A stretch of 64,000 nt of DNA from Puniceicoccaceae bacterium Marseille-Q1082 (GCA_904424815.1 CAJGBI010000002.1:124001-188000); one strand, 5' to 3'. Counted from the first letter of the stretch, positions 19,318-31,316 are shown. A program made the numbers and translations. The notes: generated from the letters alone by a model not told the origin.

Positions 19318-20220
19318 ATGCAAGAAGAAAACGCTTCCCCAGCCGACGCGGGTTCGGAAAAACTCCCCGAAAAAATCGGCTTTCCGCCGGGCACGCTCTT
19401 TGGGCGCCCCGCAAGGCTCGACGTCCTCGCCGCAAAAAAGGGGGTTTTCGCCGCTTTGAACAAGCCCGCCGACACATTGTTCGAGCCCTACGCGGGCTCT
19501 CCGCAAATACCCTCAAAAGGCAAATCAAACTGCAATCCCGAACAGCTTTCGAGCGTAATTGCCGCCATGAGGAAGCAGGCGGGAAAACCCGAGCTCGAAC
19601 GGCTTGGAATGAGGTCGCCATTCTGCGCCCTCCAATGCGACTTCGAGACCTCTGGCGCGTGCGTCGCCGCATGCGACAAGCCCGCGGCGACCGCCCTGCG
19701 CAACGCCGCAGGGTCGGGATATGTTTTGTTCGAATTCATATTCCTCGCGCGGCGCGCGCCCGACCTCCCCGAAAAGTTTGAGGCCGACCTGCCGATGGTG
19801 AAAAACGAAAACCGGCCCGTATGGGCGGTCTCGCACAGATACGGCAGAAAGAGCAAAACCGTTTTCGAGCTCGTCGAAAACCTGCGCGACTTCCAGCTAT
19901 GGAAGGCCTGCGCCGCAGCCCCTCGCCCGCACCAGATACGGCTGCACGCCGCGGAAAAGGGGCTGAAAATAATCGGGGAGAGCGTGTACTCGCGCGGGGG
20001 GCAGATTTTCATCTCGCAGTTCAAGGGCGACTACAAACTGAAGCGCGGCGAGGAATTTGAACGCCCCATTTACCCCCATCTGTTTTTGCACCTCCAAAAA
20101 ATCTCATTTGACGGTTCGGCATTCGGAATCCCCGAATTAGGCCGCACCGAAATCTTCGCGCCGCTTCCCAAAAATTTTGCGCTCGCGCTGCGCAAATGCG
20201 GCGGCTCTATTGCGCTCTGA
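19318..20220 (+). CDS. RluA-family pseudouridine synthase-like protein with an altered catalytic motif
   Basis: A 300-residue protein with the RluA-family layout: AALNKPADTLFEP (usual NKPaG start of the catalytic domain) around residues 44-56, a catalytic-loop equivalent QCDFETSGACVAA near residue 103, and RPHQIRLHAAEKG near 202. The family's HRLD is here QCD: the Asp is kept but the preceding HRL is lost, while TSG is retained. It therefore may still modify RNA, or may be a diverged paralogue; no S4 domain is seen at the N-terminus, which is a polar, low-complexity stretch. It lies 95 bp after purE on the same strand. The RNA target is unknown. Confidence 0.65.
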   Translation: MQEENASPADAGSEKLPEKIGFPPGTLFGRPARLDVLAAKKGVFAALNKPADTLFEPYAGSPQIPSKGKSNCNPEQLSSVIAAMRKQAGKPELERLGMRSPFCALQCDFETSGACVAACDKPAATALRNAAGSGYVLFEFIFLARRAPDLPEKFEADLPMVKNENRPVWAVSHRYGRKSKTVFELVENLRDFQLWKACAAAPRPHQIRLHAAEKGLKIIGESVYSRGGQIFISQFKGDYKLKRGEEFERPIYPHLFLHLQKISFDGSAFGIPELGRTEIFAPLPKNFALALRKCGGSIAL

Positions 20221-20376
20221 AATTCACCGGCGACCGCGCCGCTTTTAGAGCAAAGGCAAACCGTCCCGCCCGCAAACGCGCCGCCTCCGGAAAAATCCAA
20301 ATTCCGCAATCCGTTTTCCGCCTCCGCAAAAGCGCCCAACATATTGCCGTTCAAGTGTTTTATATGCCAAAAATAC

Positions 20377-20406
20377 TTGACATATTTTGCATTCTAAAAA
20401 TATTTG
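20377..20406 (+). promoter_or_regulatory. Candidate promoter of the PEP-CTERM gene
   Basis: A perfect TTGACA at 20377-20382 followed, after 18 bp, by TATTTG (20401-20406) in an A+T-rich stretch. If used, the transcript would begin at or next to the ATG at 20413, that is, leaderless; no Shine-Dalgarno is present. The -10 is weak, so this is tentative. Confidence 0.35.
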
Positions 20407-20412
20407 GCGTTT

Positions 20413-22047
20413 ATGAAACGCATTTGCCTCACTTTATTTATACAATCTCTCGCATTCTCGGCAATCGCCCAGGAAACCGGATATGTCGATTTGAACTGCA
20501 CAAAGGATTTCGCCACGCAAGGGGTATGGGCCAACAAACCGTACTTTAATTCCGACGCAATATGGCAGACGTCCGACGGAACGCTGCAAGTGCCCGACGC
20601 AAACAGCAACCTTAATGTGGATATAAATACAAACATCGAAACGGGCCTCATTTCCGGATATTCAAACACGCCGATAGTAATCCACGACCTCAACTACAAT
20701 CTGGAGGTCACCACGCGAATCACGTACGACGAGGACAACAATCCGATATACAACACGCCCCAGATTACTCTGATAGGCGCCGCAAATACCGACTTGGACA
20801 TAACCGGCGACCTGAACATAAATCTCAACAAATCCGACACCTATTGGGCCCCCTCCACTTTCAATATAACCGTCGGAGGCGACCTCGTCGGGGGAGGCGG
20901 CGCAAACAACGAAAAGGGCAACACCTACCATGTATACGGCGACATGAACGTCGCAAACAATGCTTCCGGCACCGACATGCATCCTCAGGGTCTCGTCCTG
21001 CAAATCCGCAGCGGCTTTACCTCGCAGAACGAATCCCCGTGGAATACCCTTGCAATTCAGAGAAACTGCACTTTCCAGATAGACGGCAACCTCACGTTCT
21101 CGCAAACCCCCGGATACACCTCCCAGGACGACCTGAACGCGCAGCTCATATCATTCAAAACCGGCATCGAAAATTTCACAGTGGGAGGCGTCGTTGACAT
21201 GACTTCCCACTATTCCAGCAGCGGCAACCACGAATACCTCGCCGAGTGGAATCTGCGCACAAAGCTCGGCACGAAACACTCGACTTTCGACGGCTCCACG
21301 ATGTTCGACTCGAACATAACGATAGGCGGGCTGAAGGGCACCGCGCTGTTGAGCGCGACGGAAGACTACGACGCCGCGAACCATAAAATCAACATGACAT
21401 TCACCAACAAGGTTGACGCCGCCTGGCAGGGGACATTCAAGAACGACGGCGGAACGCAGTTCCACTTGAAGATGGATTCCTCCGCCACCAACACCCAGAC
21501 GATGATATTCTCCGACAAGTCCGCCACAAATTCCGCCACGGGGCTGCTGGTGGACACCGTGAGCGTCTCGGGCGGAACGCTTCTCTTCCAAAACCAGTCG
21601 ACTTTCGGAAACGGGGAACTTGTGTTAGACGGGGGCAAATTCGGCGCGCTCGGCGACGGGGTTTCCTTCGCTTCCGCCGTGTTTAAAAGCGGCGGCCTGC
21701 TGATAGGCAACAAAGACTCTTTATCCGCTGGCATATACGCCCTTAATCTCGGGGCGCTCTCAAAAGAGGGAACCGAAAAAATCGACATAGATTTCGACGG
21801 TTTCGACGCGTCGCTGCTGATAGGCAAGCCTGCATACACGCTGATATTCTGCGAATCGCTCTCCGGATTTTCCGACGACGCCAACGCCGACTTCATAGCG
21901 CAAAACCTGCTCGGGGCAATGGCCAGCTTCGCCTGGGACGGCAATATGCTGACCGTAAGCTTTTCGCAAGTTCCCGAACCCGCGGCAATGGCGGCTATCA
22001 TCGGCGCGCTCGCGCTTTTCGTCGCCGCGCAACGCCGGAGGAAATGA
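20413..22047 (+). CDS. PEP-CTERM sorting domain protein, exported
   Basis: A 544-residue secreted protein. The ATG at 20413 was preferred to a TTG three codons upstream because it starts the Sec signal peptide (MKRICLTLFIQSLAFSAIAQ). The body (about 40-480) is rich in Asn, Asp, Thr, Ser and Gly with repeated DLNINLN/GNLTF/GGTLLF strands, resembling beta-helical or autotransporter-like passenger domains. The C-terminus holds a PEP-CTERM signal: VPEPA, a hydrophobic helix and RRRK at the very end. Such proteins are processed by an exosortase and delivered to the surface or matrix; no exosortase is in the window. Specific function unknown. Confidence 0.88.
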   Translation: MKRICLTLFIQSLAFSAIAQETGYVDLNCTKDFATQGVWANKPYFNSDAIWQTSDGTLQVPDANSNLNVDINTNIETGLISGYSNTPIVIHDLNYNLEVTTRITYDEDNNPIYNTPQITLIGAANTDLDITGDLNINLNKSDTYWAPSTFNITVGGDLVGGGGANNEKGNTYHVYGDMNVANNASGTDMHPQGLVLQIRSGFTSQNESPWNTLAIQRNCTFQIDGNLTFSQTPGYTSQDDLNAQLISFKTGIENFTVGGVVDMTSHYSSSGNHEYLAEWNLRTKLGTKHSTFDGSTMFDSNITIGGLKGTALLSATEDYDAANHKINMTFTNKVDAAWQGTFKNDGGTQFHLKMDSSATNTQTMIFSDKSATNSATGLLVDTVSVSGGTLLFQNQSTFGNGELVLDGGKFGALGDGVSFASAVFKSGGLLIGNKDSLSAGIYALNLGALSKEGTEKIDIDFDGFDASLLIGKPAYTLIFCESLSGFSDDANADFIAQNLLGAMASFAWDGNMLTVSFSQVPEPAAMAAIIGALALFVAAQRRRK

Positions 22048-22052
22048 TTTTA

Positions 22053-22200
22053 TATGAAGGGGGCGGCAGGGCCGCTCCCATTGAAGGGGGCGGCGGGGCC
22101 GCCTGCCGTTGAAGGGGCTGGCGCCCCTTACGGGCGCAAGGTGCGCCAGCCATTGAAGGGCTGCGCCCTTACGAAGATTGGCTTCGCCAATGCTTCTATC
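22053..22200. repeat. Tandem REP-like units beginning TTGAAGGG
   Basis: Four head-to-tail units start at about 22053 (ATGAAGGGG variant), 22081, 22109 and 22153. Each begins with (T/A)TGAAGGG and continues into a G+C-rich self-complementary stretch such as GGGGCCGCC or GGCTGGCGCCCC. Related single copies are seen near 47389 (inverted) and 60296. Confidence 0.6.
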
Positions 22201-22217
22201 CCCTCCACGTTCCCCGC

Positions 22218-22248
22218 AAAAAAACGAACCTCTCATAAGAGGTTCGTT
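22218..22248 (-). terminator. Terminator for the glgB run, AACGAACC family
   Basis: Perfect 11-bp stem (22223-22233 with 22238-22248), loop CATA, and on the minus strand a run of seven T. Orientation suits the minus-strand glgB transcript ending at 22636, though it is ~390 bp downstream. Belongs to a recurrent stem family (AACGAACC...GGTTCGTT). Confidence 0.65.
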
Positions 22249-22306
22249 AATACTTCCGGAGTTCGTTCCACAAAACCCCAGCTTCCCCGATTTGGCGCAA
22301 TGAAAA

Positions 22307-22357
22307 CGAAAGCTTATTTTATCCGAAGCGCAGCGAGGCTATAAAATAAGGCTTTCG
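22307..22357. repeat. Long imperfect hairpin
   Basis: Arms 22307-22322 and 22341-22357 pair over 16 bp with one bulged base; the stem is A+T-rich in the inner half and closes an 18-base loop. Purpose unknown; it might be an RNA-stabilising 3' structure or part of a repeat element. Confidence 0.55.
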
Positions 22358-22635
22358 GGAAGGATAAAATGCGTTGGCATTTTATTCGGATATATACAAA
22401 ACTCCATATGCGGAAACTTCGGGGGCAGGCGCATTGGCTTTGCCAATCGCCGCAGGGGGCTTGCCCCCTCTGCGGCAGGCGCGCCCCGCGCCCGCCCAGC
22501 GCAATCCCGCTCGGAATCATATTCCGCGCTACTGAATTGCCGGCGCGCCCGAAAACCGCAAAATTATTTTGCGGAAACATTGCAGCCGGCAGCAATTCAG
22601 CTATCCATATCGCCGAAAAAAACGCGCCGAAAGGG

Positions 22636-24833
<2,198 letters not shown>

Positions 24834-24840
<7 letters not shown>

Positions 24841-25463
24841 GCCGACAGCCTTTCGTCCCGCGGCCTCAGCGCGAGAGGTTTTGAGATTATTTCGGAGAGA
24901 ACGAACGCTTTGCGCAGGTCTTCGCCGCCTTCGAGCCGCACGCCGAACGCGGCGCGGGCTCCGGAATCGTCCCGCCCGAAATCTCCGCCAACTTCAAAGG
25001 ATTCCTCTCCGCCGAAATCCCGCCTCGGCTCCGCAAAATGCGCCGGAACTTTCATCTTGTAGGCGTCGGACTCCTCTACTTCCCTAAGCCTTTCGCGGTA
25101 GTCCGCATAGGGCGCGGAATCGGCGCCGCCGAAACCGCCGGAAGATTCGGAGGGAACCGCGGCATGCGCGCGCGCGGATTCCGCGGGCTCGCCAAATTCC
25201 TCCTCAAAAATTTCGGCTTCCTCCCCGTCGGGGCTTTCGTCGGGCTCGAAAACGAGCGACCCGCCGCCGCCCCGCGCGCGCCTTTTGAGCTCTTCAACCA
25301 TCCGGCGCGCTACGTCGAAATCCTCGTCCTCATTTCCGGAACCCGCGCGCCCGAAATCGCGCGGGTTCGGAGCGGCGTCGTCCTGTTTGGAAGAGCGCAC
25401 GAAATTGACCACCGCTAACAGCAGGAACAGCAGAACCGGCAGGAGCTCGAAAAGCGTGTCCAT
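24834..25463 (-). CDS. Membrane-anchored acidic protein of unknown function
   Basis: A 209-residue protein with an N-terminal membrane segment (about residues 5-22), then a strongly acidic, Gly/Ser/Glu-rich and probably disordered middle (30-160). The conserved-looking C-terminal stretch LRKAFVLSEIISKPLALRP is followed by a short charged tail. I do not recognise a named domain. It starts 6 bp after the floA stop and its stop overlaps glgB by 7 bp, so it is co-transcribed and possibly acts with the flotillin at the membrane. The C-terminal motif next to floA is the most useful handle for finding homologues. Confidence 0.7.
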
Positions 25464-25469
25464 CGGCGG

Positions 25470-26477
25470 CTACTTCCTGGGCTTGTCGGAGGATATGTTT
25501 TCGCGCATGGCGGTGTCGGCCTGAATGTTTTTCATCTTGTAGTAGTCCATGAAGCCCATGTTGCCGCTGCGCAGCGATTCTGCGAGCGCCAGCGGAACCT
25601 GAGCTTCCGCCTCCACGACTTTTGCCCTCATGTCCACGACCTTCGCGCGCATCTCCTGCTCGGCGGCGACCGCCGCCGCCCTGCGGATTTCCGCCTGCGC
25701 CTGCGCCATGTTCTTGTTGGCGATTGCCTGCGCCTCCTGCAACTTGGCGCCGATGTTCTCGCCCACGTCGACGTCGGCGATGTCTATCGAGAGGATTTCG
25801 TACGCGGTGCCGGAGTCCAAGCCGCGCTCGAGGACTACCTTTGAAATTCTGTCGGGATGTTCGAGGACGAACTTGTAGGTGTCCGCCGACCCGATGGTCG
25901 TGACTATGCCCTCGCCGACACGCGCGATGATGGTTTCCTCCTGCGCGCCGCCCACGAACCTTTCGAGGTTTGTGCGCACCGTCACGCGCGCGCGAACCTT
26001 GACCTGTATGCCGTCCTTTGCGACGCCGTCTATGGACTTGCGCCCCGAATTGGGGTTGGGGCAGTCGATGACTTTCGGGTTGATGGAGGTTCTCACCGCC
26101 TCCACCACCGTCTTGCCCGTCCCTTTTGTCGCGAGGTCTATGGCGCACGCCTGCTTCCAGGTCAAGTCCATGCCCGCCTTTTCGGCGGCGATGAGCGCCT
26201 GTATTGTCGGTATCAGGGAACCCTCCGCAAGGTAATGCTCTTCGAGCTGGTTTATCGTGAGATCCAGCCCCGCCTTCACCGCCATTATGCGCGAATCCAC
26301 TATCATTCCGTAGGGGACACCCCGAAGCCGCATTGCGATGAGCGTCAGCATGCTCACGGGCGCCCCCGCAAGCAGGGCTTTAAGCCATGTGTTAATAAAC
26401 GACAACACCACGAAAAACGCGATTATCGCCGCGATTATCACAACTATCATTATTATGGTCATTATGGACATATTCAT
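25470..26477 (-). CDS. floA: Flotillin-like protein FloA
   Basis: A 335-residue FloA-type flotillin. The ATG at 26477 was chosen because its TGA-overlap with the upstream NfeD gene (ATGA) and the immediate N-terminal membrane hairpin ([20 protein letters not shown]) fit the family; a longer frame upstream is only overlap with that gene. The PHB/SPFH body includes [28 protein letters not shown] and [21 protein letters not shown], followed by a long Ala/Glu/Gln-rich coiled coil (about 215-300). FloA organises membrane microdomains and works with NfeD partners; both NfeD genes lie directly upstream, as in the yqeZ-floA arrangement of Bacillus. Confidence 0.95.
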   Translation of the reverse strand: MNMSIMTIIMIVVIIAAIIAFFVVLSFINTWLKALLAGAPVSMLTLIAMRLRGVPYGMIVDSRIMAVKAGLDLTINQLEEHYLAEGSLIPTIQALIAAEKAGMDLTWKQACAIDLATKGTGKTVVEAVRTSINPKVIDCPNPNSGRKSIDGVAKDGIQVKVRARVTVRTNLERFVGGAQEETIIARVGEGIVTTIGSADTYKFVLEHPDRISKVVLERGLDSGTAYEILSIDIADVDVGENIGAKLQEAQAIANKNMAQAQAEIRRAAAVAAEQEMRAKVVDMRAKVVEAEAQVPLALAESLRSGNMGFMDYYKMKNIQADTAMRENISSDKPRK

Positions 26478-26947
26478 AAATCTTTTCGGATTTTTCTGAC
26501 TTTGAGGCCGAACGGCGAGGAAGACGCCACGCAAACTTTTTCGCCAACCTCGCAATGCCCGTCTTCGCACGAGGCGTCGAACAGCCCGCCGCCCACTTCG
26601 ACGACCCCCGACGGACAGAGGGGGGTTTTAGCCAATCCCTCGCGCCCGACGAGCCCCGCGGTGTCGCGCGCGGGAGACTTGCCGCTCTCGGAGGATTTCA
26701 AATAGATTTCGCGCGAAAAGCACGTCTTTGGGATTATCTTTGACCAAAATACCAACGCGAGCGCGCACGACAACAGAAACGCGGCGCCACCGCCCGCCGA
26801 AGCCCACGCGCCGAATTCGAAAACCGCCACGGCCGCAGCCCCCGCAAACGCGAGCGCGCCCGCCGCGAAGAACGCCCCGCACATCGCCAGGGTCTCGGCG
26901 AAAATCAGGAGTACGCCCGCGATTGTCAAAATGGCAATGGCCGTCAT
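26474..26947 (-). CDS. Short NfeD-family membrane protein
   Basis: A 157-residue protein starting at 26947 inside the stop of the larger NfeD gene (ATGA). Three hydrophobic segments (about 4-22, 25-45, 52-75) are followed by a soluble domain with [17 protein letters not shown] and [12 protein letters not shown], the NfeD OB-fold pattern. NfeD proteins interact with flotillins and help membrane-protein quality control. Its own stop overlaps the floA start by ATGA, so the three genes are tightly coupled. A much longer in-frame extension upstream is Arg-rich and overlaps the NfeD1b gene, so it was discarded. Confidence 0.85.
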   Translation of the reverse strand: MTAIAILTIAGVLLIFAETLAMCGAFFAAGALAFAGAAAVAVFEFGAWASAGGGAAFLLSCALALVFWSKIIPKTCFSREIYLKSSESGKSPARDTAGLVGREGLAKTPLCPSGVVEVGGGLFDASCEDGHCEVGEKVCVASSSPFGLKVRKIRKDL

Positions 26948-28644
26948 TTGGTTCCAGAATATTTTTTCACCGTTAAATTGAAATCTTTTTTTGATACTAT
27001 TTCGACTTTCACGCCGCGGGCGATCGAGCCGAAATCCGCGCGCACGTCGGCTATAGTCCCGCCGAAGTCCGCCCTGCCCGACGGGGAGAGGTCGGTGAGA
27101 CACACCCCGACGTCGCCGACTTGCAGGGCGCGCATTCCGGAGCGCGCGGAGCCCGCCGCCCCGCGCGAATCGGCGTTGCCGTCGGCGCACGGTTTCAGCA
27201 CGAGCCTCCCGAAGAGCGGAGCCCTTTCAAAATACCTGCCCAATGCCGCGGCGCACAGAGCCGCCACGCACACGCTTATCCCGAGCCGCGTTATCCCCGC
27301 GAAAATGCCCGCGGCGGCGGCCTCCTTCCACTTTTCCCAGCCGACTTCCCCCGAGGGGATTTCCCCGAACATCCAGACGGCGGCGGCCAGAATCGCCGCG
27401 GCCCCCAAAACGGAAGGAATCAAAGCCCCGGGAAAAAACGCGGCTTCGAGCGCGATCAGCGCAGCGCCCGCCGCGAAAATCAAAATGCCCTCGTATCCCG
27501 CAAGCCCCGACATATTCATTCCCAGAAACGCGCAGACCGCTATGCCGAATCCGACCGCCGCCAAAACGCCGATTCCCCCTCCCTTCAAATCCATTACGAC
27601 GAGAAAAATCGCTATCCCGAAGAGCAGCGGCGCAATCGACGACACGAATATCGCGGAGGAATCCGCCCACGTCCTTTCAATTATTTCCATTTCAAACGGC
27701 GCGCCGCCGGAAATTTTTTTCGCCACGGCTTCGAGGGAAGCCTCCGTTCCGTCGGAAAGCAACGGCGCGCCGCCTATTTCCTCCGCCGCCTCCGAAGCCG
27801 TCAGGGTCAGCAGCTCGCCCTTCTTTTTTATAATCCGCCCGCCGATTTCGAGCTCGAAATCGGGGTCGTTCATAGCGCGCTGCACGGCCGCGCGGCGCGG
27901 ATTTCCGGACGGCTCTACGGCGCGCACCTTCGCGCCTATGAAAGACGTCACCTTGCGCTTCATAGACTCCTGGATGTCGCCGCCGCCAGCCCCGACCGCC
28001 TCGGCTGCGCCCATTACGCCCTTGGGGGAAAAGAAAATTTTGTCGCACGCTATGGCGATGAACGAACCCGCGCTTATGGCGTCGGGGTTGACGTAGCAGA
28101 CGGTCAGCCCGCCGAACCCCGAGAGGGTCTCCATGATTTCGAGGGTAGAGCCCAGGTCTCCGCCAGGGGTGTTCATATCCACTATCAGCGCGTCGGCCCC
28201 CTTTGCGGAGGCTGCGGCAGCCGCCCGCGCGACAAACCCCGCCTGCGGCTTCGACACCGCGCCCTCCAATTTGAACGCGCACACCAGATACGCTTTCCCC
28301 GCCGGCTCTCTCCCGCCGCGCTGCCAGCGCGAACCCTTTGAGTCCGGAGGCGCGGAAAAGAATCCGCCCGACTTCGCGCCGCCGGACTTTTCCGCAGCCG
28401 CGCCGTTTCCGCCGCCCGCCTGCCAACGCGACCCTCCGGATTTCGGGGCGGCGGTTTTCGGATTTCGGCGGGCTTCTTCCGCGCCGCCCGCGGCGCCCTG
28501 CGGGGAATTTACCGAATCCGCCCTCTGCCAACGCGAGCCCTCCGAGCCCCGCGGGGCCTCGAACGCCGAAGAAAACGCGCCGCCGGACGCCGCCAGCGCC
28601 GCCGACGCGGCAAAAAACGCCAAAGCTCCCCAAAAATTTCTCAT
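26944..28644 (-). CDS. NfeD1b-type membrane serine protease (ClpP-class)
   Basis: A 566-residue protein with a Sec signal (about 1-19), an unusual low-complexity segment (30-115) with three copies of GSRWQ (36-40, 71-75, 104-108), and then a ClpP/SppA-like protease domain. In that domain are ADALIVDMNTPGGDLGS and, near residue 190, ISAGSFIAIACDKIFFSPKG, where the second Ser of SAGS corresponds to the catalytic Ser. Several membrane segments (about 330-470) and a C-terminal OB-like domain (VGDVGVCLTDLSPSGRADF) follow. It is predicted to cleave membrane or stomatin-type proteins next to FloA. It follows sufD by 66 bp on the same strand. Confidence 0.88.
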   Translation of the reverse strand: MRNFWGALAFFAASAALAASGGAFSSAFEAPRGSEGSRWQRADSVNSPQGAAGGAEEARRNPKTAAPKSGGSRWQAGGGNGAAAEKSGGAKSGGFFSAPPDSKGSRWQRGGREPAGKAYLVCAFKLEGAVSKPQAGFVARAAAAASAKGADALIVDMNTPGGDLGSTLEIMETLSGFGGLTVCYVNPDAISAGSFIAIACDKIFFSPKGVMGAAEAVGAGGGDIQESMKRKVTSFIGAKVRAVEPSGNPRRAAVQRAMNDPDFELEIGGRIIKKKGELLTLTASEAAEEIGGAPLLSDGTEASLEAVAKKISGGAPFEMEIIERTWADSSAIFVSSIAPLLFGIAIFLVVMDLKGGGIGVLAAVGFGIAVCAFLGMNMSGLAGYEGILIFAAGAALIALEAAFFPGALIPSVLGAAAILAAAVWMFGEIPSGEVGWEKWKEAAAAGIFAGITRLGISVCVAALCAAALGRYFERAPLFGRLVLKPCADGNADSRGAAGSARSGMRALQVGDVGVCLTDLSPSGRADFGGTIADVRADFGSIARGVKVEIVSKKDFNLTVKKYSGTK

Positions 28645-28710
28645 GCCGAAATTATACCGACACGCCTACCGAATAAAAGTTTTTTCGGGCGGCGAAAAAC
28701 GGGCGGTCGC

Positions 28711-29901
28711 CTAAGCGAACAGCCTTCCGAGCCACTTTTCAACGAGTTCCATGTCTGAAATCCTTTCAAAGCTCGTCTCCGCAAAGCCGCGCACAATGAG
28801 CGACTCCGCGTCGCCGAGCCCGAGCCCGCGCTGCATCATGTAAAACATCTGCTCGTCCGAAGGCTTCGACACCGTGCAGCCGTGCGAGCACGCGACGTCG
28901 TTGCACGATATTTCGAGTATCGGGGAAGCCTGCGACTTCGCCGTGTCCGAGAGCATCAGCGACCTGCATGACTGGTACGAGCGCGTCTTGACCGCCCTCT
29001 CCCCCACCCTTATCAGCCCCGTGAACGCGAGCCCCGCCAGCCCTCCGAGGGCGGCGCGCACTTCGACATTGCTCTGCGCGCCGCCCTCGGCGTGGATTTG
29101 CGACGTGCGGATGTCGCGGACGGCGTCCGATTCGGCGAGCGCGAATATGCGAGAATCAGCCCGGGCGTTTTGGGCGAGGGCAAAATTGCGCTCCTGGCGC
29201 GAGTGCCCCTCCGCCGCGAGCGCGACGGCGTCCGCAACATCTGCGCCCGCGCCCAAATCGAAATCCTCCCTCTCGTAGCAGAGCGCGTATTTGCTCGAAT
29301 ATTTGAGCGAGGCGAGTTCGAGCTTCGAGCCCTCCGCGAGAAAATAGCCGCATTTGAGAGCCGAAAAGCTCCCGCCGAACGCGAGGTTCGTCTTGCGCAG
29401 CGCGAGCCGCGAGCCCCTGCCGAGCAGAACGCAGACGCCCGCTATCGAAACCGGCAGCTTGGAAATTATTTTGAGGTTCAGCTCCGCCGACTCCCCGTCG
29501 CCCACGCGGATCAAAATGCCCGCGTCGGGGCGCGTGGAATTGAGCGCGTCGAACTTCCCGCCGCGCATCGAGTGGAACTTTTCGACGGCCTCCGGAAATT
29601 TCTCCGCCGCCGCCCCCGCCGAATAAATTTCCGCGCCGCGCGGAACGTCGGCGTCCACAAGCTGCCCGTCGAAAAGCGTCGCGAATCCGCCGCCGCCCCC
29701 CTCGTCAAACTCAAGATCCTCGAACGCCCCGTTGCAGCCCTCCTCGGTAGGCCTGCCCGCAAAATACGGCAGCAGGGAATCTACCGACCACGCCTCGAGG
29801 TCGGCAAACCGCCAATATTCGTCCTTGCGCGACGGAAAGGGAATGTCCTGAAACTTCGCCTTTGCCGCGTCGGAAATTCTTTTCAAAAGCCCTTCGCTCA
29901 T
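28711..29901 (-). CDS. sufD: Fe-S cluster assembly protein SufD
   Basis: A 396-residue SufD scaffold subunit. N-terminal [17 protein letters not shown] is typical (usual form: RkdEaWRyTdl). The SufBD core has [40 protein letters not shown] and [11 protein letters not shown] near the C-terminus, the usual sequence of the beta-helix. It works with SufB and SufC (SufBC2D) to build and transfer [Fe-S] clusters in the cytoplasm. Its ATG overlaps the sufB stop (ATGA). Confidence 0.95.
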   Translation of the reverse strand: MSEGLLKRISDAAKAKFQDIPFPSRKDEYWRFADLEAWSVDSLLPYFAGRPTEEGCNGAFEDLEFDEGGGGGFATLFDGQLVDADVPRGAEIYSAGAAAEKFPEAVEKFHSMRGGKFDALNSTRPDAGILIRVGDGESAELNLKIISKLPVSIAGVCVLLGRGSRLALRKTNLAFGGSFSALKCGYFLAEGSKLELASLKYSSKYALCYEREDFDLGAGADVADAVALAAEGHSRQERNFALAQNARADSRIFALAESDAVRDIRTSQIHAEGGAQSNVEVRAALGGLAGLAFTGLIRVGERAVKTRSYQSCRSLMLSDTAKSQASPILEISCNDVACSHGCTVSKPSDEQMFYMMQRGLGLGDAESLIVRGFAETSFERISDMELVEKWLGRLFA

Positions 29902-31316
29902 CCCACCGAGCCCTCCATTTCAAGTTCGATGAGCCGCCTGAGCTCCACGGAGTACTCGAGCGGGAACTCCTTTACGAGGTCGTTGACAAACCCGTTGACC
30001 GACAGGCTGACGGCCTCGGCCTCTCCCAGGCCGCGCTGGCGCATGTAGAAAATCTGCTCCTCGTCGAGCTTTGAGACGCTCGCCTCGTGCTGGACGCTGT
30101 TGGTCGAGCCGGAGCACACTATCGCCGGATACGTGTCTGTGCGCGAGTTTGAATTTATCAGGAGCGCGTCGCACTCCGTCTTGTTGCGGCAGTTCTTCGC
30201 CGAGCCCGACATGTGCACCAGCCCCCTGTACGACGCCCTGCCGTCGGAGACGCTAACAGACTTCGAGAGAATGTTTGAGGTCGTGCCGTCGGCCAGATGT
30301 ATCATTTTGGCGCCCGTGTCCTGGTGCTGCCCCGAATTGGCGAGGGCGATGGAAATGACCTCGCCCCTCGCGCGCTCGCCGCGCAGAACCACCGCGGGGT
30401 ACTTCATGGTGATTCCGCTTCCGATATTGCAGTCGACCCACCTTATCTGCGCGTCCTCCTCCGCCATTCCGCGCTTGGTGACGAGGTTGAAAACGTTGTC
30501 CGACCAGTTCTGAACCGTCACATACTGTATCTTCGCGCCCCTGAGCGCAACGAGCTCCACTACCGCCGAATGTAGCGTGCCGGTCTCGAAGCGCGGGGCG
30601 GTGCAGCCTTCCATATACATGAGCTCCGCGCCCTCGTCGGCTATTATCAGGGTGCGCTCGAACTGCCCGAAACTCTCGGCGTTGATTCTGAAATACGCCT
30701 GCAACGGCTGTTTGACCTTGACGCCCTTCGGGACGTAGATGAAGCTCCCGCCCGAAAACACCGCGGAGTTGAGCGCGCTGTACTTGTTGTCGGTAATCGG
30801 GATTATCTTTCCGAAATACTTTCTGAAAATCTCGGGGTATTTCTTCAGCCCCTCGGTGGAGTCGACAAAAATCACGCCGTCCTTTTCGAGGTGCGCCTTC
30901 ATGTTGGAATACGCCGACTCCGAATCAAACTGCGCCTCCACCCCCGCCAGAAACGCCCTCTCCTGTTCCGGCACTCCGAGCCGCTCGAAAGTCATCTTGA
31001 CGTCCTCGGGGACTTCGTCCCACGACTTGCGCCGCTTTTCGCCCTTGGCGAGGTAGTACCTGATTTTTGAAAAGTCGAGCTCGTCGAGCTTCTTCGACGC
31101 CCAGTGCGTCGGATTTTTCATCTTTTCAAACTGTTCGAGGGCTTTCAGGCGAAATTCGAGAAGCCACGGCTCCTCGCCCTTGACTTTCGAAATGTAGCGC
31201 ACCACGTCGGCGTTCAGGCCCACGCCCGCGTCGTACGCGTAGTCCTCGGCGTAATGGAAGTCTCCGGAAGACCTGTCTAGGTTCAGGTCCCCGCGGTTTG
31301 CCGCGCCACCGCTCAT
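29898..31316 (-). CDS. sufB: Fe-S cluster assembly protein SufB
   Basis: A 472-residue SufB. Family features: [20 protein letters not shown]-type N-terminal region, [33 protein letters not shown], and the C-terminal [18 protein letters not shown] and [19 protein letters not shown]. The length matches SufB. Its start overlaps the sufC stop (ATGA). As the only Suf scaffold pair in the window it would need SufS/SufE-like sulfur supply encoded elsewhere. Confidence 0.97.
   Translation of the reverse strand: MSGGAANRGDLNLDRSSGDFHYAEDYAYDAGVGLNADVVRYISKVKGEEPWLLEFRLKALEQFEKMKNPTHWASKKLDELDFSKIRYYLAKGEKRRKSWDEVPEDVKMTFERLGVPEQERAFLAGVEAQFDSESAYSNMKAHLEKDGVIFVDSTEGLKKYPEIFRKYFGKIIPITDNKYSALNSAVFSGGSFIYVPKGVKVKQPLQAYFRINAESFGQFERTLIIADEGAELMYMEGCTAPRFETGTLHSAVVELVALRGAKIQYVTVQNWSDNVFNLVTKRGMAEEDAQIRWVDCNIGSGITMKYPAVVLRGERARGEVISIALANSGQHQDTGAKMIHLADGTTSNILSKSVSVSDGRASYRGLVHMSGSAKNCRNKTECDALLINSNSRTDTYPAIVCSGSTNSVQHEASVSKLDEEQIFYMRQRGLGEAEAVSLSVNGFVNDLVKEFPLEYSVELRRLIELEMEGSVG

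Larger units (their letters stand above)
22048..22635. other. Hairpin-dense intergenic array between the PEP-CTERM gene and glgB
   Basis: A 588-bp spacer between convergent genes with no credible gene. It holds four tandem TTGAAGGG-type units (22053-22200), a terminator-like hairpin at 22218-22248, a long bulged A+T-rich hairpin at 22307-22357, a smaller AAAATGC/GCATTTT hairpin just after it, two ATTGGCTTYGCCAAT hairpins (about 22177 and 22428) and a GCAGGGGGC/GCCCCCTCTGC hairpin near 22450. Confidence 0.6.

Noticed and set aside
26948-27190. N-terminal extension of the short NfeD protein
   Set aside because: Arg-rich, overlaps the NfeD1b coding region out of frame; the ATGA overlap start is consistent with neighbouring gene junctions.
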